Assembly: GCA_021325525.1 (NCBI GenBank)
Contig: JAJPHB010000046.1
Coordinates: forward strand, 1-62,679
Origin: Alphaproteobacteria bacterium
Lineage (GTDB): Bacteria > Pseudomonadota > Alphaproteobacteria > ATCC43930 > CGMCC-115725
Reading direction: 5' to 3'
DNA: 62,679 bases
Position 1 is the stretch's first letter, and every line of letters begins with the position of its first letter. The translations under genes were made by a program, and so were the position numbers. This document shows positions 51,351 to 60,324 of this stretch, piece by piece. The notes under the pieces are model-generated. The model saw only the letters and a program-made list of their open reading frames with translations. It had not been told where the DNA came from and ran no database searches.

Positions 51351-52369
51351 GAGGCAGCCTTGTGTTGCTGGTGCGGCTTGGTGTCGCGCCCGGGATACCA
51401 GGGCACGCGGCCGGCGAGGACGCCGGAGCTTTCGATGACTTCGGCGACCGCCTCCTCCTGGCGATAGGCCATGAGGTGGACGCCGCTCACGCCTTTGATC
51501 TCGCGGATCTGCTGGATGAGCTCGATGCAGAGCCGGCGGCCCTCGGCGCGCGGATCGGCGGCGCCGGCGAGGCGGCGGACGACCGCGTCCGGGATGTGGA
51601 CGCCAGGCACGTGGCGGCGCATCCATTCGGCGGTCCGGGCCGAGGGCAGCGGCCCGACGCCGACGAGGACGAAGACCGCGTCGAGAATGCCGAGATCTTG
51701 GAGGCGCGCCATGAACTCGCGCAGCCGCGGCAGGTCGAAGCAGTATTGCGTCTGGATGAACTGGGCGCCGGCCGCGACTTTCTTCGCAAGGCGCAGCGGG
51801 CGCCAGTCATAGGGCGGAGCGAAGGGGTTTTCGGCGGCGCCGAGGAAGACGCGCGGCCGGCTCGTCAGCTTCCGCCCGCTCTCGAAGCGGCCGTCATCCC
51901 GCAGCCGGCGGGCGATCGCCAGCAGCGACATGCAGTCGAGATCGAAGACCGGCTTCGCCTCGGGATGGTCGCCCGCCTGGACCCCGTCTCCGGTGAGGCA
52001 GAGGAGGTTCGCCACCCCCATCGCCGCGGCGCCCAGAATATCGCCCTGGATGGCGATGCGGTTGCGGTCGCGGCAGGAGATCTGCATGACCGGCGAGTAG
52101 CCGACGCGCGTCAGGAGGGCGCAGACGGCGACGCTCGACATGTGGCAATTGGCGCCGCTGCCATCGGTGGCGTTGATGGCGTCGACATAGCCGTCGAAGA
52201 CGCGGGCGCGGGCATAGACATCGGCGGGATCGGCGGAATCGGGCGGCGCCAGCTCGGCGGTGACGGCGAAGCCGCCGGCGCGCAGCACGCGCTCGAAGCG
52301 CCCGCTCGAGGAATGGCCTGGCAGGATGGGGAGCGGCTGCCCCGGCTCCGGCTCGTCGGCGAAGATCAT
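51347..52369 (-). CDS. MetF-like methylenetetrahydrofolate reductase
   Basis: 340-aa FAD-dependent TIM barrel. Family motifs are FAVTAELAPPDSADP (near residue 34), INATDGSGANCHMS and the segment TGDGVQAGDHP; the QTQYCFD substrate stretch is present. In a demethylating operon it should run in the oxidative direction, turning methyl-THF into methylene-THF and feeding reducing power and C1 units to metabolism. It overlaps genes on both sides by four bases (ATGA), next to the MetV-like gene, the arrangement used by acetogen-type MetFV reductases. Confidence 0.9.
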   Translation of the reverse strand: MIFADEPEPGQPLPILPGHSSSGRFERVLRAGGFAVTAELAPPDSADPADVYARARVFDGYVDAINATDGSGANCHMSSVAVCALLTRVGYSPVMQISCRDRNRIAIQGDILGAAAMGVANLLCLTGDGVQAGDHPEAKPVFDLDCMSLLAIARRLRDDGRFESGRKLTSRPRVFLGAAENPFAPPYDWRPLRLAKKVAAGAQFIQTQYCFDLPRLREFMARLQDLGILDAVFVLVGVGPLPSARTAEWMRRHVPGVHIPDAVVRRLAGAADPRAEGRRLCIELIQQIREIKGVSGVHLMAYRQEEAVAEVIESSGVLAGRVPWYPGRDTKPHQQHKAAS

Positions 52370-52836
52370 GGCGCGGCGCGGCGCGCCGCCCCGGCCTTGG
52401 CGCGGGCGGTGCCGAGCCAGGCCGAGCGGCCCTCGAGGCGGCGGTCGATGGCGGGCAGAAGCTGGCGGATCGCCGCCTTGCCGCGCCGCATGCGCCGGCT
52501 GCCCTCCCAGGCCTCGACCCAGACGCAGCGCATCGCCGGCACGACCTCGCAGGTGCCGTCGGCGCGGACGCCGCCGCAGGGGCCGTTGCGGAGAGTCTTC
52601 GGGCAGTTCATCGGGCAGGCCATGCCGGTGTCGCTCAAGGCGCATTGGCCGCACATCCGGCAATCGAAGAGAAGGCCCTTGACGCGCCTCTCGACGGCGG
52701 CGACCGGCCGTTCGAGCCGCTCGTAGCCGATCCGCCGCCACAGCGGGTCGAGCGCGACGAGGGCGCGCTCGAAGCCTTGATAGAGGCTTTCGAGCCCGCG
52801 CGCATGCCGTGTCGACCACAGGCGCAACCGGTACAT
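52366..52836 (-). CDS. MetV-like zinc-finger partner of MetF
   Basis: 156-aa protein with the C-terminal domain of methylenetetrahydrofolate reductases of the MetV class. It is a cysteine-rich block: CRMCGQCALSDTGMACPMNC, then TLRNGPCGGVRADGTCEV and MRCVWVEAWEGSRRM. In acetogens MetV complexes with MetF and lets it exchange electrons with partners other than NADH. Here the cysteines probably bind zinc or an iron-sulfur centre. It sits between DUF1638 (gap 5 bases) and MetF (4-base overlap). Confidence 0.85.
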   Translation of the reverse strand: MYRLRLWSTRHARGLESLYQGFERALVALDPLWRRIGYERLERPVAAVERRVKGLLFDCRMCGQCALSDTGMACPMNCPKTLRNGPCGGVRADGTCEVVPAMRCVWVEAWEGSRRMRRGKAAIRQLLPAIDRRLEGRSAWLGTARAKAGAARRAAP

Positions 52837-52841
52837 CGCCC

Positions 52842-53482
52842 TCAGGCTCCCGCAGCGGCCGCCGCCTCCAGAGGCGCCGCGCCGGCGCCATGCCGCGCCG
52901 CCGCCTCGATCGCCGTCTTCAGATCGCCATAGCCGGTGAAGCGGTAGTGGAATTCGAGGCCGAGCCGTGCCGCCGCGGCGCGCGCCTCGGCGATACGCTC
53001 GGGCGAGGGCATCTGCGCCAGATAGACGAGACGCTTGTAGTTGCCGAAATAAAGAGGCAGCAGCTCGGGGTGGCGGTCGATGCCAAGCCCCTTCATCACC
53101 AGCCGGTCGAAATGGCGGACGAGGAAATCGGTGAGGTAGAAGCTGGCCGCCTCTTCCTCGGCGAGGGCGGCGAAATCCGCCGACCCGGCGAAGAATTCAT
53201 AGCAATGCGCGCCGGCAATGCGCTCCGCCCCTTCCTCCGCCAGCACCGCATCGAGGGTGCCGCCGGTGCCGCAATCGCCGTAGAGGACGAAGACCCGCTC
53301 GAAGCGCTGGCGCGCCGCGCGGATTTGCGCACGCACCGCCTCGGGAATGAGCTGCGGCGTGTTGTGCAGCTTGGCGGGGAGGCACTGCACCTCGATTCCG
53401 GCGAGGCCGCTCAAGCGCAGCACCGCCATGACCTCGTGCGCGAGCGCGCCGCAGGCGATCAGCAGCAGCGGCGCCTTGCGGC

Positions 53483-53486
<4 letters not shown>
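52842..53486 (-). CDS. DUF1638 protein of the corrinoid methyltransferase operon
   Basis: 214-aa DUF1638 family protein. Conserved stretches are LLLIACGALAHEVMAVLRLS (residues 7-26), FVLYGDCGTGGTLDAVLAEE and HCYEFFAGSADFAAL. No catalytic role is established. The family travels with MttB-type and other corrinoid methyltransferase genes, so a part in cobalamin handling or methyl transfer is inferred. The start is a TTG at 53486 sharing TTGA with the corrinoid-protein stop; no ATG or GTG fits. The C-terminal alanine-rich tail is probably unstructured. Confidence 0.85.
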
Positions 53487-54202
<716 letters not shown>

Positions 54203-54257
54203 CGCGCCACCTTTCACGGCTCATCCGGCAATAGCGTCATTTTAGGCTCCGCCCCGC

Positions 54258-54269
54258 CTAGCTCGCTAG
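54258..54269. promoter_or_regulatory. Palindrome upstream of the corrinoid operon
   Basis: CTAGC-TC-GCTAG, a 5-base inverted repeat, lies 56 bases upstream of the corrinoid-protein start in the 183-base divergent region. CTAG is rare in high-GC bacterial DNA, which makes a doubled occurrence notable. Role as an operator is inferred. Confidence 0.3.
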
Positions 54270-54385
54270 CGTGATTGGGACCTCTCCTTATCCAAAAGCG
54301 ACATCCGCCGGCATCCGTCCCCCCCTTGCCGCCGCCCCTCGCGCGCGAGACCATTCCTCCATCGGCACTGACCAGGAGGCGCGCC

Positions 54386-55183
54386 GTGGCCGACCCTGTC
54401 ATCGAGCTCGACCGCGACCGCCGCGGCGTCGCGACGCTGCGGCTCAACCGGCCGGCCGTCAACAACGCCTATGACGACGCCCTCATCGGCGGACTTGCGG
54501 CGGCGCTGCGGCAGCTCGCCGAGGATGCCGGGCTCCGCCTTCTCGTCCTGCGCGGCAATGGCCGCCATTTCCAGGCCGGCGCCGACCTTTCCTTCCTGCG
54601 CCGCCTCGCCGCCGCGCCCGCAGAGGAGAACCTCGCCTTCTCGCGCGCCACCGTCGCCGCGGTCGACGCGCTGCGGCGTTTTCCGCGCCCGACCCTCGCC
54701 CTCGTCCATGGCGGCTGCTTCGGCGGCGTCGGTCTCGTCGCCGCCTGCGACATGGCGATCGCGACGGAGGATGCCGTCTTCGCCCTCACCGAGACGCGCT
54801 GGGGCATCACCCCGGCGCCGATCCTGCCGGCGCTCCTTTCGGCGACGGGACCGCGGCCGCTCCTCCGCTACGCGCTCACCGCCGAGCGCTTCGGCGCTGC
54901 CGAGGCGCAGCGCCTCGGCCTCGTCCATGCCATCTGCCCGCCGGACGGCCTCGATACCGCGGCGGCGCCGCTCGTCGAGGGCATCCTCATGGCGGCGCCC
55001 GAGGCCGTGGCGGCGACGAAGCGCCTCATCCACGAGGTTGCCGGCGCTGAGCCAGGCGCCGTGACGCTGGAGCGCCTCGCCGAGGAGGCGGCGCGCCGGC
55101 GGCATGCGGCCGAGGCGGCCGAAGGCCTCGCGAGCTTCGCCGAGAAGCGCCCGCCGCGCTGGTATTCCGGGCCGCAGGATTAG
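54386..55183 (+). CDS. Enoyl-CoA hydratase/isomerase family protein
   Basis: 265-aa crotonase-fold enzyme. The oxyanion hole is built by HFQAGADLSFL and HGGCFGGVGLVAAC. A catalytic-type Glu occurs in LTETRWGITPAP. Compared with typical hydratases the first catalytic Glu position (after GGG in fatty-acid enzymes) is Val/Leu, so it may be an isomerase or methylglutaconyl-type member rather than a CaiD-like hydratase. GTG start at 54386 with AGGAGG upstream. It is divergent from the corrinoid operon and 104 bases before the aldehyde dehydrogenase. Confidence 0.82.
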   Translation: MADPVIELDRDRRGVATLRLNRPAVNNAYDDALIGGLAAALRQLAEDAGLRLLVLRGNGRHFQAGADLSFLRRLAAAPAEENLAFSRATVAAVDALRRFPRPTLALVHGGCFGGVGLVAACDMAIATEDAVFALTETRWGITPAPILPALLSATGPRPLLRYALTAERFGAAEAQRLGLVHAICPPDGLDTAAAPLVEGILMAAPEAVAATKRLIHEVAGAEPGAVTLERLAEEAARRRHAAEAAEGLASFAEKRPPRWYSGPQD

Positions 55184-55287
55184 GCCGAGGAGGCGCCGGG
55201 CGCCCCCGCGTCTTTTCCTCGCCCCGCCCGTCCCGGCGGCGATATAGTCGCCGCTGGAAACGCGAAAAACGAGCGAGAGGACATCCG

Positions 55288-56724
55288 ATGGCGGCGCAAT
55301 ACGAGAAGCTTCACCTCTTCATCGACGGCGAATGGCTCGGCCTCGACGGGCGCAAATCGCAGCCGGTTCTCAACCCGGCGACGGGCGAGGAGATCGGCCG
55401 CCTGCCGCACGCCAAGACCGCCGATCTCGACCGTGCGCTGGCGGCGGCCGCGCGCGGCTTCACGCAGTGGAAGCGCGTCTCGGCGAACGACCGCTCCAAG
55501 GTGCTGCGCCGCGCCGCCGAGCTCATCCGCGAGCGCCATGAGCGCATCGCCACCGTCATGACCCTCGAAGAGGGCAAGACGATCGGCGAATCGAAGCTCG
55601 AAGTCCTCTCCTCGGCCGAAGTCTTCGAATGGATGGCCGAGGAGGGGCGGCGCAGCTACGGCCGCCTCATCCCGGCGCGCGGCGAGGGCCATCGCCAGCT
55701 AGTGGTGAAGGAGCCGGTCGGGCCCGTCGCCGCCTTCTCTCCCTGGAACTTCCCGGCGGTGACGCCGGCGCGCAAGATCGCGGCGGCGCTCGCCGCCGGC
55801 TGCTCCTGCATCATCAAGCCGGCCGAGGAGACGCCGGCGACGGCGCTCCTCATCGCGAAGGCGCTCGAAGAGGCGGGGCTGCCGAAGGGCGTCCTCAACG
55901 TCGTCTTCGGCGTGCCGAGCGAGGTCTCCTCCTACCTCATCGCCTCGCCCGTCATCCGCAAGATCTCCTTCACCGGCTCGACCGCGGTCGGCAAGCTCCT
56001 GGCGAAGCTCGCCGCCGACGGCGTCAAGCGGGCGACGATGGAGCTCGGCGGCCACGCTCCCGTCGTCATCTTCGAGGATGTCGATCCCGAGAAAGTGGCG
56101 CCGCTCGCCGTCGCCGCGAAATTCCGCAATGCCGGCCAAGTCTGCATCTCGCCGACGCGCTTCTTCGTGCACGAGGCGGTGCACGACCGCTTCGTCGCGA
56201 AATTCACCGAGCTCTCGGCGGCGATGCCGGTCGGCGACGGACTCGACCCCAAGCACAAGATGGGGCCGCTCGCCAATGCCCGCCGCATCGACGCCATGGA
56301 GACGCTGATCGGCGATGCCAAGGCGCGCGGCGCCAAGGTCAAAACCGGCGGCAGCCGCATCGGCAACGCCGGCAATTTCTGGCAGCCGACGGTGCTGACC
56401 GAAGTACCGGAGGAGGCGACGATGATGACGGTCGAGCCCTTCGGCCCCGTCGCCGCCATGGTCCGCTTCAAGAGCTTCGACGAGGTGGTGGAGCGCGCCA
56501 ACCGCCTGCCCTACGGGCTCGCCGGCTACGCCTTCACCGGCTCGACGAAGACGGCGACCGCGATCAGCGAGCAGCTCGAGACCGGCCTTGTCGGCGTCAA
56601 CACCTTCGCCGTCACCGTGCCGGAGACGCCCTTCGGCGGCGTCAAGGAGAGCGGCTACGGCTCCGAAGGCGGCAGCGAGGGCCTGGAAGCCTATCTCCAG
56701 ACGAAGTTCGTGAGCCAGATGTGA
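55288..56724 (+). CDS. gabD: NAD(P)-dependent succinate-semialdehyde dehydrogenase
   Basis: 478-aa aldehyde dehydrogenase of the GabD class. General base E252 (MELGGHAP), nucleophile C286 (AGQVCISPTR), cofactor-binding SPWNFPAVTPARK and SFTGSTAVG. The GQVC.SPTRF stretch and the C-terminal PFGGVKESGYGSEGGSEGLE fit succinate-semialdehyde and related omega-carboxy aldehydes. In this neighbourhood it could also oxidise an aldehyde from butyrobetaine or carnitine breakdown (malic or trimethylaminobutyric semialdehyde). GAGAGG lies before the ATG. Confidence 0.88.
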   Translation: MAAQYEKLHLFIDGEWLGLDGRKSQPVLNPATGEEIGRLPHAKTADLDRALAAAARGFTQWKRVSANDRSKVLRRAAELIRERHERIATVMTLEEGKTIGESKLEVLSSAEVFEWMAEEGRRSYGRLIPARGEGHRQLVVKEPVGPVAAFSPWNFPAVTPARKIAAALAAGCSCIIKPAEETPATALLIAKALEEAGLPKGVLNVVFGVPSEVSSYLIASPVIRKISFTGSTAVGKLLAKLAADGVKRATMELGGHAPVVIFEDVDPEKVAPLAVAAKFRNAGQVCISPTRFFVHEAVHDRFVAKFTELSAAMPVGDGLDPKHKMGPLANARRIDAMETLIGDAKARGAKVKTGGSRIGNAGNFWQPTVLTEVPEEATMMTVEPFGPVAAMVRFKSFDEVVERANRLPYGLAGYAFTGSTKTATAISEQLETGLVGVNTFAVTVPETPFGGVKESGYGSEGGSEGLEAYLQTKFVSQM

Positions 56725-56789
56725 AGACATTTGCCCTCACCCTCCCGCTTCGCGGGTCCCTCCCTCTCAGGCTTGCTCTCGGCGAAGCT

Positions 56790-56855
56790 CCGCTTCGCCT
56801 GTCGCGGCAGCGGAAACCTGCGGTTTCCGCGAGAGCGGGAGAGGGCTAGGGTGAG
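56790..56855 (+). repeat. GCGGAAACC hairpin element, copy 1
   Basis: Contains TTCGCCTGTCGCGGCA, then a 9-bp hairpin (GCGGAAACC at 56810-56818, GGTTTCCGC at 56822-56830, loop TGC), then GAGAGCGGGAGAGGG and AGGGTGAGG. A second copy lies at 57415-57482. The two flank the cupin gene. Confidence 0.75.
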
Positions 56856-56874
56856 GCGATCGCGGAGGCGCTTG

Positions 56875-57372
56875 ATGGCAAGAGAGCAGATCGGCGATCC
56901 CCTTCCGGCGGTGCTCCAGGCGGAGGAGGGAGTCTCGTTCTGGCGGCCCCGGCCGACCAACGGCTATGTCACGGTGAAGGCGAGCCCCGCCTATGGCGGG
57001 CCCGGCGACATCGCCATGGGCATCCAGGTGATCCCGCCCGGCGGCTTCGTCCAGGAGCACAGCCACGACCGGCAGACCGAGATTCTCTTCTGCTTCGAGG
57101 GCGAGGGCCATGTAGAGGTCGACGGGGCGAAGCATCCCTTCCGCCCCGGCACCACTCTCGTGGCCCGACCTTGGCTCAAGCACAAGATCGTCAACTCCGG
57201 CGCGCGCGACCTCAAAATGACCTGGACGATGGTGCCTTCGGGCCTCGAGACCTTCTTCCGCAAGATCGGCCGCCCGCGCCGTCCGGGCGAGCCCGCGCCG
57301 CCGCCCTTCGACCCGCCGAAGACCGCCGACGACATCCAGCGCGAGACCGGCTTCGGGGATTTGCAGAGATGA
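56875..57372 (+). CDS. Single-domain cupin protein
   Basis: 165-aa cupin. Motif 1 is GGFVQEHSHDRQTEILFCFE (about residues 53-72), with H-x-H and Glu as metal ligands; motif 2 is PGTTLVARPWLKHKIVN, with the last His. One small metal-binding barrel, perhaps an isomerase, dioxygenase or sensor. Start ATG 56875 follows GCGGAGG at good spacing; the sequence upstream is repeat DNA. Flanked on both sides by copies of the same hairpin element. Substrate unknown. Confidence 0.8.
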   Translation: MAREQIGDPLPAVLQAEEGVSFWRPRPTNGYVTVKASPAYGGPGDIAMGIQVIPPGGFVQEHSHDRQTEILFCFEGEGHVEVDGAKHPFRPGTTLVARPWLKHKIVNSGARDLKMTWTMVPSGLETFFRKIGRPRRPGEPAPPPFDPPKTADDIQRETGFGDLQR

Positions 57373-57414
57373 CGGCCGGCGCAAGGACCCTTTCCCGCGT
57401 GCTCTTGGCGACGC

Positions 57415-57482
57415 TTCGCTTCGCCTATCGCGGCAGCGGAAACCTCTGGTTTCCGCGAGAGTGGCAGAGGGCAGGGTGAGGA
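57415..57482 (+). repeat. GCGGAAACC hairpin element, copy 2
   Basis: Same order as the copy at 56790: CTTCGCCTATCGCGGCA, hairpin GCGGAAACC (57436-57444) and GGTTTCCGC (57448-57456) with loop TCT, then GAGAGTGGCAGAGGGC and AGGGTGAGG. It occupies the first part of the 319-base gap 57373-57691, which holds no gene. Confidence 0.75.
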
Positions 57483-57537
57483 CATCTCGGCCGCGATATC
57501 ATCCTGAAACCATCATGCTCCCACCCCCTCACCCCGA

Positions 57538-57561
57538 CCCTCTCCCGCAAGCGGGAGAGGG
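57538..57561. repeat. CCTCTCC-family palindrome
   Basis: A perfect 11-base hairpin (CCCTCTCCCGC at 57538-57548, complement at 57551-57561) with a two-base loop, preceded by CACCCCCTCACCCCGAC. This is the commonest form of the alphaproteobacterial intergenic palindrome. It lies in the 57373-57691 gap, upstream of the SAM hydroxide adenosyltransferase gene. Confidence 0.8.
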
Positions 57562-57691
57562 AGAAATCTCCCCCGCCGCTCCGAAGAGCGGCGCGTCCGC
57601 TGGACTCACGGCGAAGGAGGCGCCGCCCGCCGAGCGCGGCGGCGCTCCCGAGGCGAGTCTCGCGCGCGAGGCCGGGCAGCGCCGCCAGCCG

Positions 57692-58423
57692 ATGATCGTG
57701 CTCTTCACCGATTTCGGTCTCGCCGGCCCCTATACGGGGCAGGTGAAGACGGTGCTCCATCTCGCCGCGCCCGCGGTGCCGGTCATCGACCTCTTCGCCG
57801 ACGCGCCCTCGCGCAACCCGCGCGCCGCGGCCTATCTCCTCGCCGCCTATGCCGAGTGGTTCCCGCCGCGCACCGTCTTCCTCGCCGTCATCGATCCCGG
57901 CGTCGGCGGGGCGCGGGCGCCGCTCATCGCCGCCGCCGACGACCGCTGGTTCGTCGGGCCCGAGAACGGGCTCTTCGAGATCGTCATGCGGCGGGCGGTG
58001 CGGACGCCGCGCCTCTGGGACATCACCTGGCGGCCGGCGCTGCTCTCGGCGAGCTTCCACGGCCGCGACCTCTTCGCCCCGGTGGCGGCTCGCCTCGCCC
58101 TCGGCGAGACGCCGCCCGGCAAGCTGCGCGATCCCGCCGGCCTCGAGCGCAACGACTGGCCCGACGATCTCGCCGAGATCGTCTATGTCGACCATTACGG
58201 CAACGCCATGACGGGGCTGCGCGCCGGCACGATCCCGGCCGCGGCCCGGCTCCGCGCCGGCGGGCGCGAGGTGCCGCCCGCGCGCACCTTCTCGGCCGTG
58301 CCGCCCGGCGCCGCCTTCTGGTACGAGAACTCGACCGGCCTCGCCGAGATCGCGGTCAATGGCGGCCGCGCCGACGCGGCGCTCGGCCTCGCCATAGGTA
58401 GCGCCGTCGAAATCCTTGCGTGA
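57692..58423 (+). CDS. SAM hydroxide adenosyltransferase (DUF62)
   Basis: 243-aa member of the DUF62/duf-62 family that hydrolyses S-adenosylmethionine to adenosine and methionine. It has the signature stretches LFTDFGLAGPYTGQVK (residues 4-19), VIDPGVGGARAPLIA, FVGPENGLFE and YVDHYGNAMTGL. I start at ATG 57692, one residue before the conserved strand; the frame is open further upstream, but that part is repeat DNA and Arg/Pro-rich. Related to fluorinases and chlorinases but with the hydrolase-type loops. Likely limits SAM in a methyl-rich metabolism. Confidence 0.88.
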   Translation: MIVLFTDFGLAGPYTGQVKTVLHLAAPAVPVIDLFADAPSRNPRAAAYLLAAYAEWFPPRTVFLAVIDPGVGGARAPLIAAADDRWFVGPENGLFEIVMRRAVRTPRLWDITWRPALLSASFHGRDLFAPVAARLALGETPPGKLRDPAGLERNDWPDDLAEIVYVDHYGNAMTGLRAGTIPAAARLRAGGREVPPARTFSAVPPGAAFWYENSTGLAEIAVNGGRADAALGLAIGSAVEILA

Positions 58424-58437
58424 GGAGCTGCGGTTCG

Positions 58438-58522
58438 CCACCAAGGACACCAGGAACACCAAGTTCGACTTGATCGCGCAGCAGTGCGCGCATCGCCTTC
58501 ATGTCCTTTGTGCTCTTGGTGG
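58438..58522. repeat. CACCAAGGACACC-ended element, copy 1
   Basis: Starts CCACCAAGGACACCAG with ACACCAAG, and ends CCTTTGTGCTCTTGGTGG, so the two ends are imperfect inverted repeats about 85 bases apart. The sister copy is at 59711-59797. The pair brackets the enolase-superfamily gene. Confidence 0.7.
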
Positions 58523-58550
58523 TGAAAGAATTTGCTCGCCGTTGTGCCGG

Positions 58551-59633
58551 TCAAAGCCGGAATTTTGCCACCGCCTTCGGATCGAAGCTGAAGCCCCAGC
58601 CCGGCTTCTCGGGAATGAGCGCCATACCGTCCTTCAGCGCGATCCGCTCGCCATAGAGCGGCTCGAACCATGGCATGTGTTCGAGGTAAGTCCCGTTGGC
58701 GAGGGCGCCCATCATTTGCAGGCTCATCTCGCTGAAGATGTGCGAGGAGACGGGCACGTCATAGGCCGCGGCCATATGCGCCACCTTCATGAACTCGCTG
58801 ACGCCGCCGACGCGCTGGAAATCCGGCATCAGGATGTCGGCTGATTTGAGCTCCAGCATCCGCCGGAAGCCATAGCGCGTATATTCGGTCTCGCCGCTGG
58901 CCAAGGGCGTGTTGAGCGCCGCCGCCACTCGCGCCTCGCCCTCATGGTCATAGGCGGGGAGCGGCTCCTCGAACCAGGCAAGGCCGAACTCCTCGAGGCG
59001 GCGGCCGAGGCGGATGGCGCGGCTCACATCGAGCGCCTGGTTGGCGTCGGCCATCAGCGCGACCTCCGGCCCGATCGCCGCGCGCACAGCGCGGATGCGG
59101 GCGATGTCGGTTTCGGCGGAGGCGCCGCCGATGCGGATCTTCATGGCCCGGAAGCCCTGTTCTAGGAATTCCTCCGCCTCGGCGACGAGCTCGTCCAGCG
59201 AGAGCGAGAGCCAGAGCCCGCCGCTCGCATAGGCGGGGACGGCGCTCCGCGCGGCGCCGAGGAGGCGGTAGATGGGCTTTCCCGCCGCCTTGCCGCGGAT
59301 ATCCCAGAGCGCGCCGTCGATCGCGGCGATGGCGAAGACGGGGACGCCGCTCTGGCCGATGAAGTTGCTGTCGCCCCAGGCTTCGCTCCAGAAGCGCTCG
59401 GTGAAATCGGGGTCGCGGCCGAGGATCAGCGGCTCGAGGCTCCTCGCCATCTCATAGAGAACGGGCAGGCGCTTGCCGTTCAAGGTGAAGAGAAGGCTCT
59501 CGCCGACGATCCCGCCATCGGTCTCGAGGAAGACGAGAACGCAGCCCGCCGAGCGGATGTCGTGGATCGCGGTGCGGATCGGCTTTCCGAGCGGAATCTG
59601 CACGACCTCCGTCCGCAGGCGCGTGATTTTCAT
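58551..59633 (-). CDS. Mandelate racemase / muconate-lactonizing (enolase superfamily) enzyme
   Basis: 360-aa enolase-superfamily protein, full length. The N-terminal capping domain opens ITRLRTEVVQIPLGKPI. In the barrel, RAMKIRIG carries the Lys-x-Arg of the second strand. Magnesium ligands are Asp in MADANQALD, Glu in WFEEPLPAYD and Glu in ASGETEYTRYGF. SSHIFSEMS contains the C-terminal His. The family includes acid-sugar dehydratases, racemases and betaine epimerases such as HpbD (4R-hydroxyproline betaine 2-epimerase). The last is attractive here, but the substrate is not determinable by eye. Confidence 0.85.
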   Translation of the reverse strand: MKITRLRTEVVQIPLGKPIRTAIHDIRSAGCVLVFLETDGGIVGESLLFTLNGKRLPVLYEMARSLEPLILGRDPDFTERFWSEAWGDSNFIGQSGVPVFAIAAIDGALWDIRGKAAGKPIYRLLGAARSAVPAYASGGLWLSLSLDELVAEAEEFLEQGFRAMKIRIGGASAETDIARIRAVRAAIGPEVALMADANQALDVSRAIRLGRRLEEFGLAWFEEPLPAYDHEGEARVAAALNTPLASGETEYTRYGFRRMLELKSADILMPDFQRVGGVSEFMKVAHMAAAYDVPVSSHIFSEMSLQMMGALANGTYLEHMPWFEPLYGERIALKDGMALIPEKPGWGFSFDPKAVAKFRL

Positions 59634-59710
59634 ATCGTCCTGCCAGCAACCGCGGTTTCGGGAGTTTGTCGGGTTCGGCGAAGCAAAGTCAAATTCGCTC
59701 CCGGCAATCT

Positions 59711-59797
59711 CACCACCAAGGACACCAAGTTCGCCAAGCAGGCTCTCGCGCGCGCCGCGCGAAAAACGATTTTCGTGTCCTTGGTGCCCTTGGTCGT
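59711..59797. repeat. CACCAAGGACACC-ended element, copy 2
   Basis: Starts CACCACCAAGGACACCAAG and ends GTGTCCTTGGTGCCCTTGGT, giving clear inverted ends with about 45 bases between. It occupies most of the 241-base gap between the enolase-superfamily gene and folB. Same family as 58438-58522. Non-coding. Confidence 0.75.
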
Positions 59798-59874
59798 TAG
59801 ACCGTTAATGGTTGAAACTGCGGCCGTCCCGCACCGGCGTTGCAATCGCGCGCACCCCCCGGCATGCTCGCGCC

Positions 59875-60312
59875 ATGACGTCCGATTGGTTGTTGGCCGA
59901 TGCGCTGGGCATGCGGCGGTCGCGCGCGGCGGAGCCGGCCTCGACCTACCGGGTCTTCGTCCGCGATCTCGTCCTCCTCTGCAGCATCGGCGTCTACGAG
60001 CATGAGCGCCGCCGCAAGCAGCGCGTGCGCATCACCGCCGAGCTCGTGGTCAGCGACGAGCCCGACGTCTCGGCGGACGAGCTCTCGGGCGTCCTCAATT
60101 ACGAGCCCATCGTCGAGGGCATCAAGCGCATCGCCAGCGCCGGGCACATCAACCTCGTCGAGACACTGGCCGAGCGCATCATCGACCATTGCCTCGTCGA
60201 GAAGCGCGTCTCGGCGGCGCATGTCGTCGTCGAGAAGCTCGACGTCTATCCTGAAGCCGGCAGCGTCGGCGTCACCATCGAGCGGCGGCGGGTGCGCGAT
60301 TTCAGCTCGTGA
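59875..60312 (+). CDS. folB: Dihydroneopterin aldolase
   Basis: 145-aa FolB-type protein with a 20-residue N-terminal extension (SDWLLADALGMRRSRAA). The family core is RVFVRDLVLLCSIGVYEHER (with the conserved Glu), QRVRITAELVV, LNYEPIVEGIKRIAS and the Lys/Glu-bearing VVVEKLDVYPEAGSVGVTIE. It splits dihydroneopterin into hydroxymethyldihydropterin and glycolaldehyde, for folate. Its convergence on fae (gap 12 bases) suggests a role in making tetrahydromethanopterin, where FolB-like enzymes are also used. Confidence 0.88.
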   Translation: MTSDWLLADALGMRRSRAAEPASTYRVFVRDLVLLCSIGVYEHERRRKQRVRITAELVVSDEPDVSADELSGVLNYEPIVEGIKRIASAGHINLVETLAERIIDHCLVEKRVSAAHVVVEKLDVYPEAGSVGVTIERRRVRDFSS

Positions 60313-60324
60313 GGCGCCGCCGCC

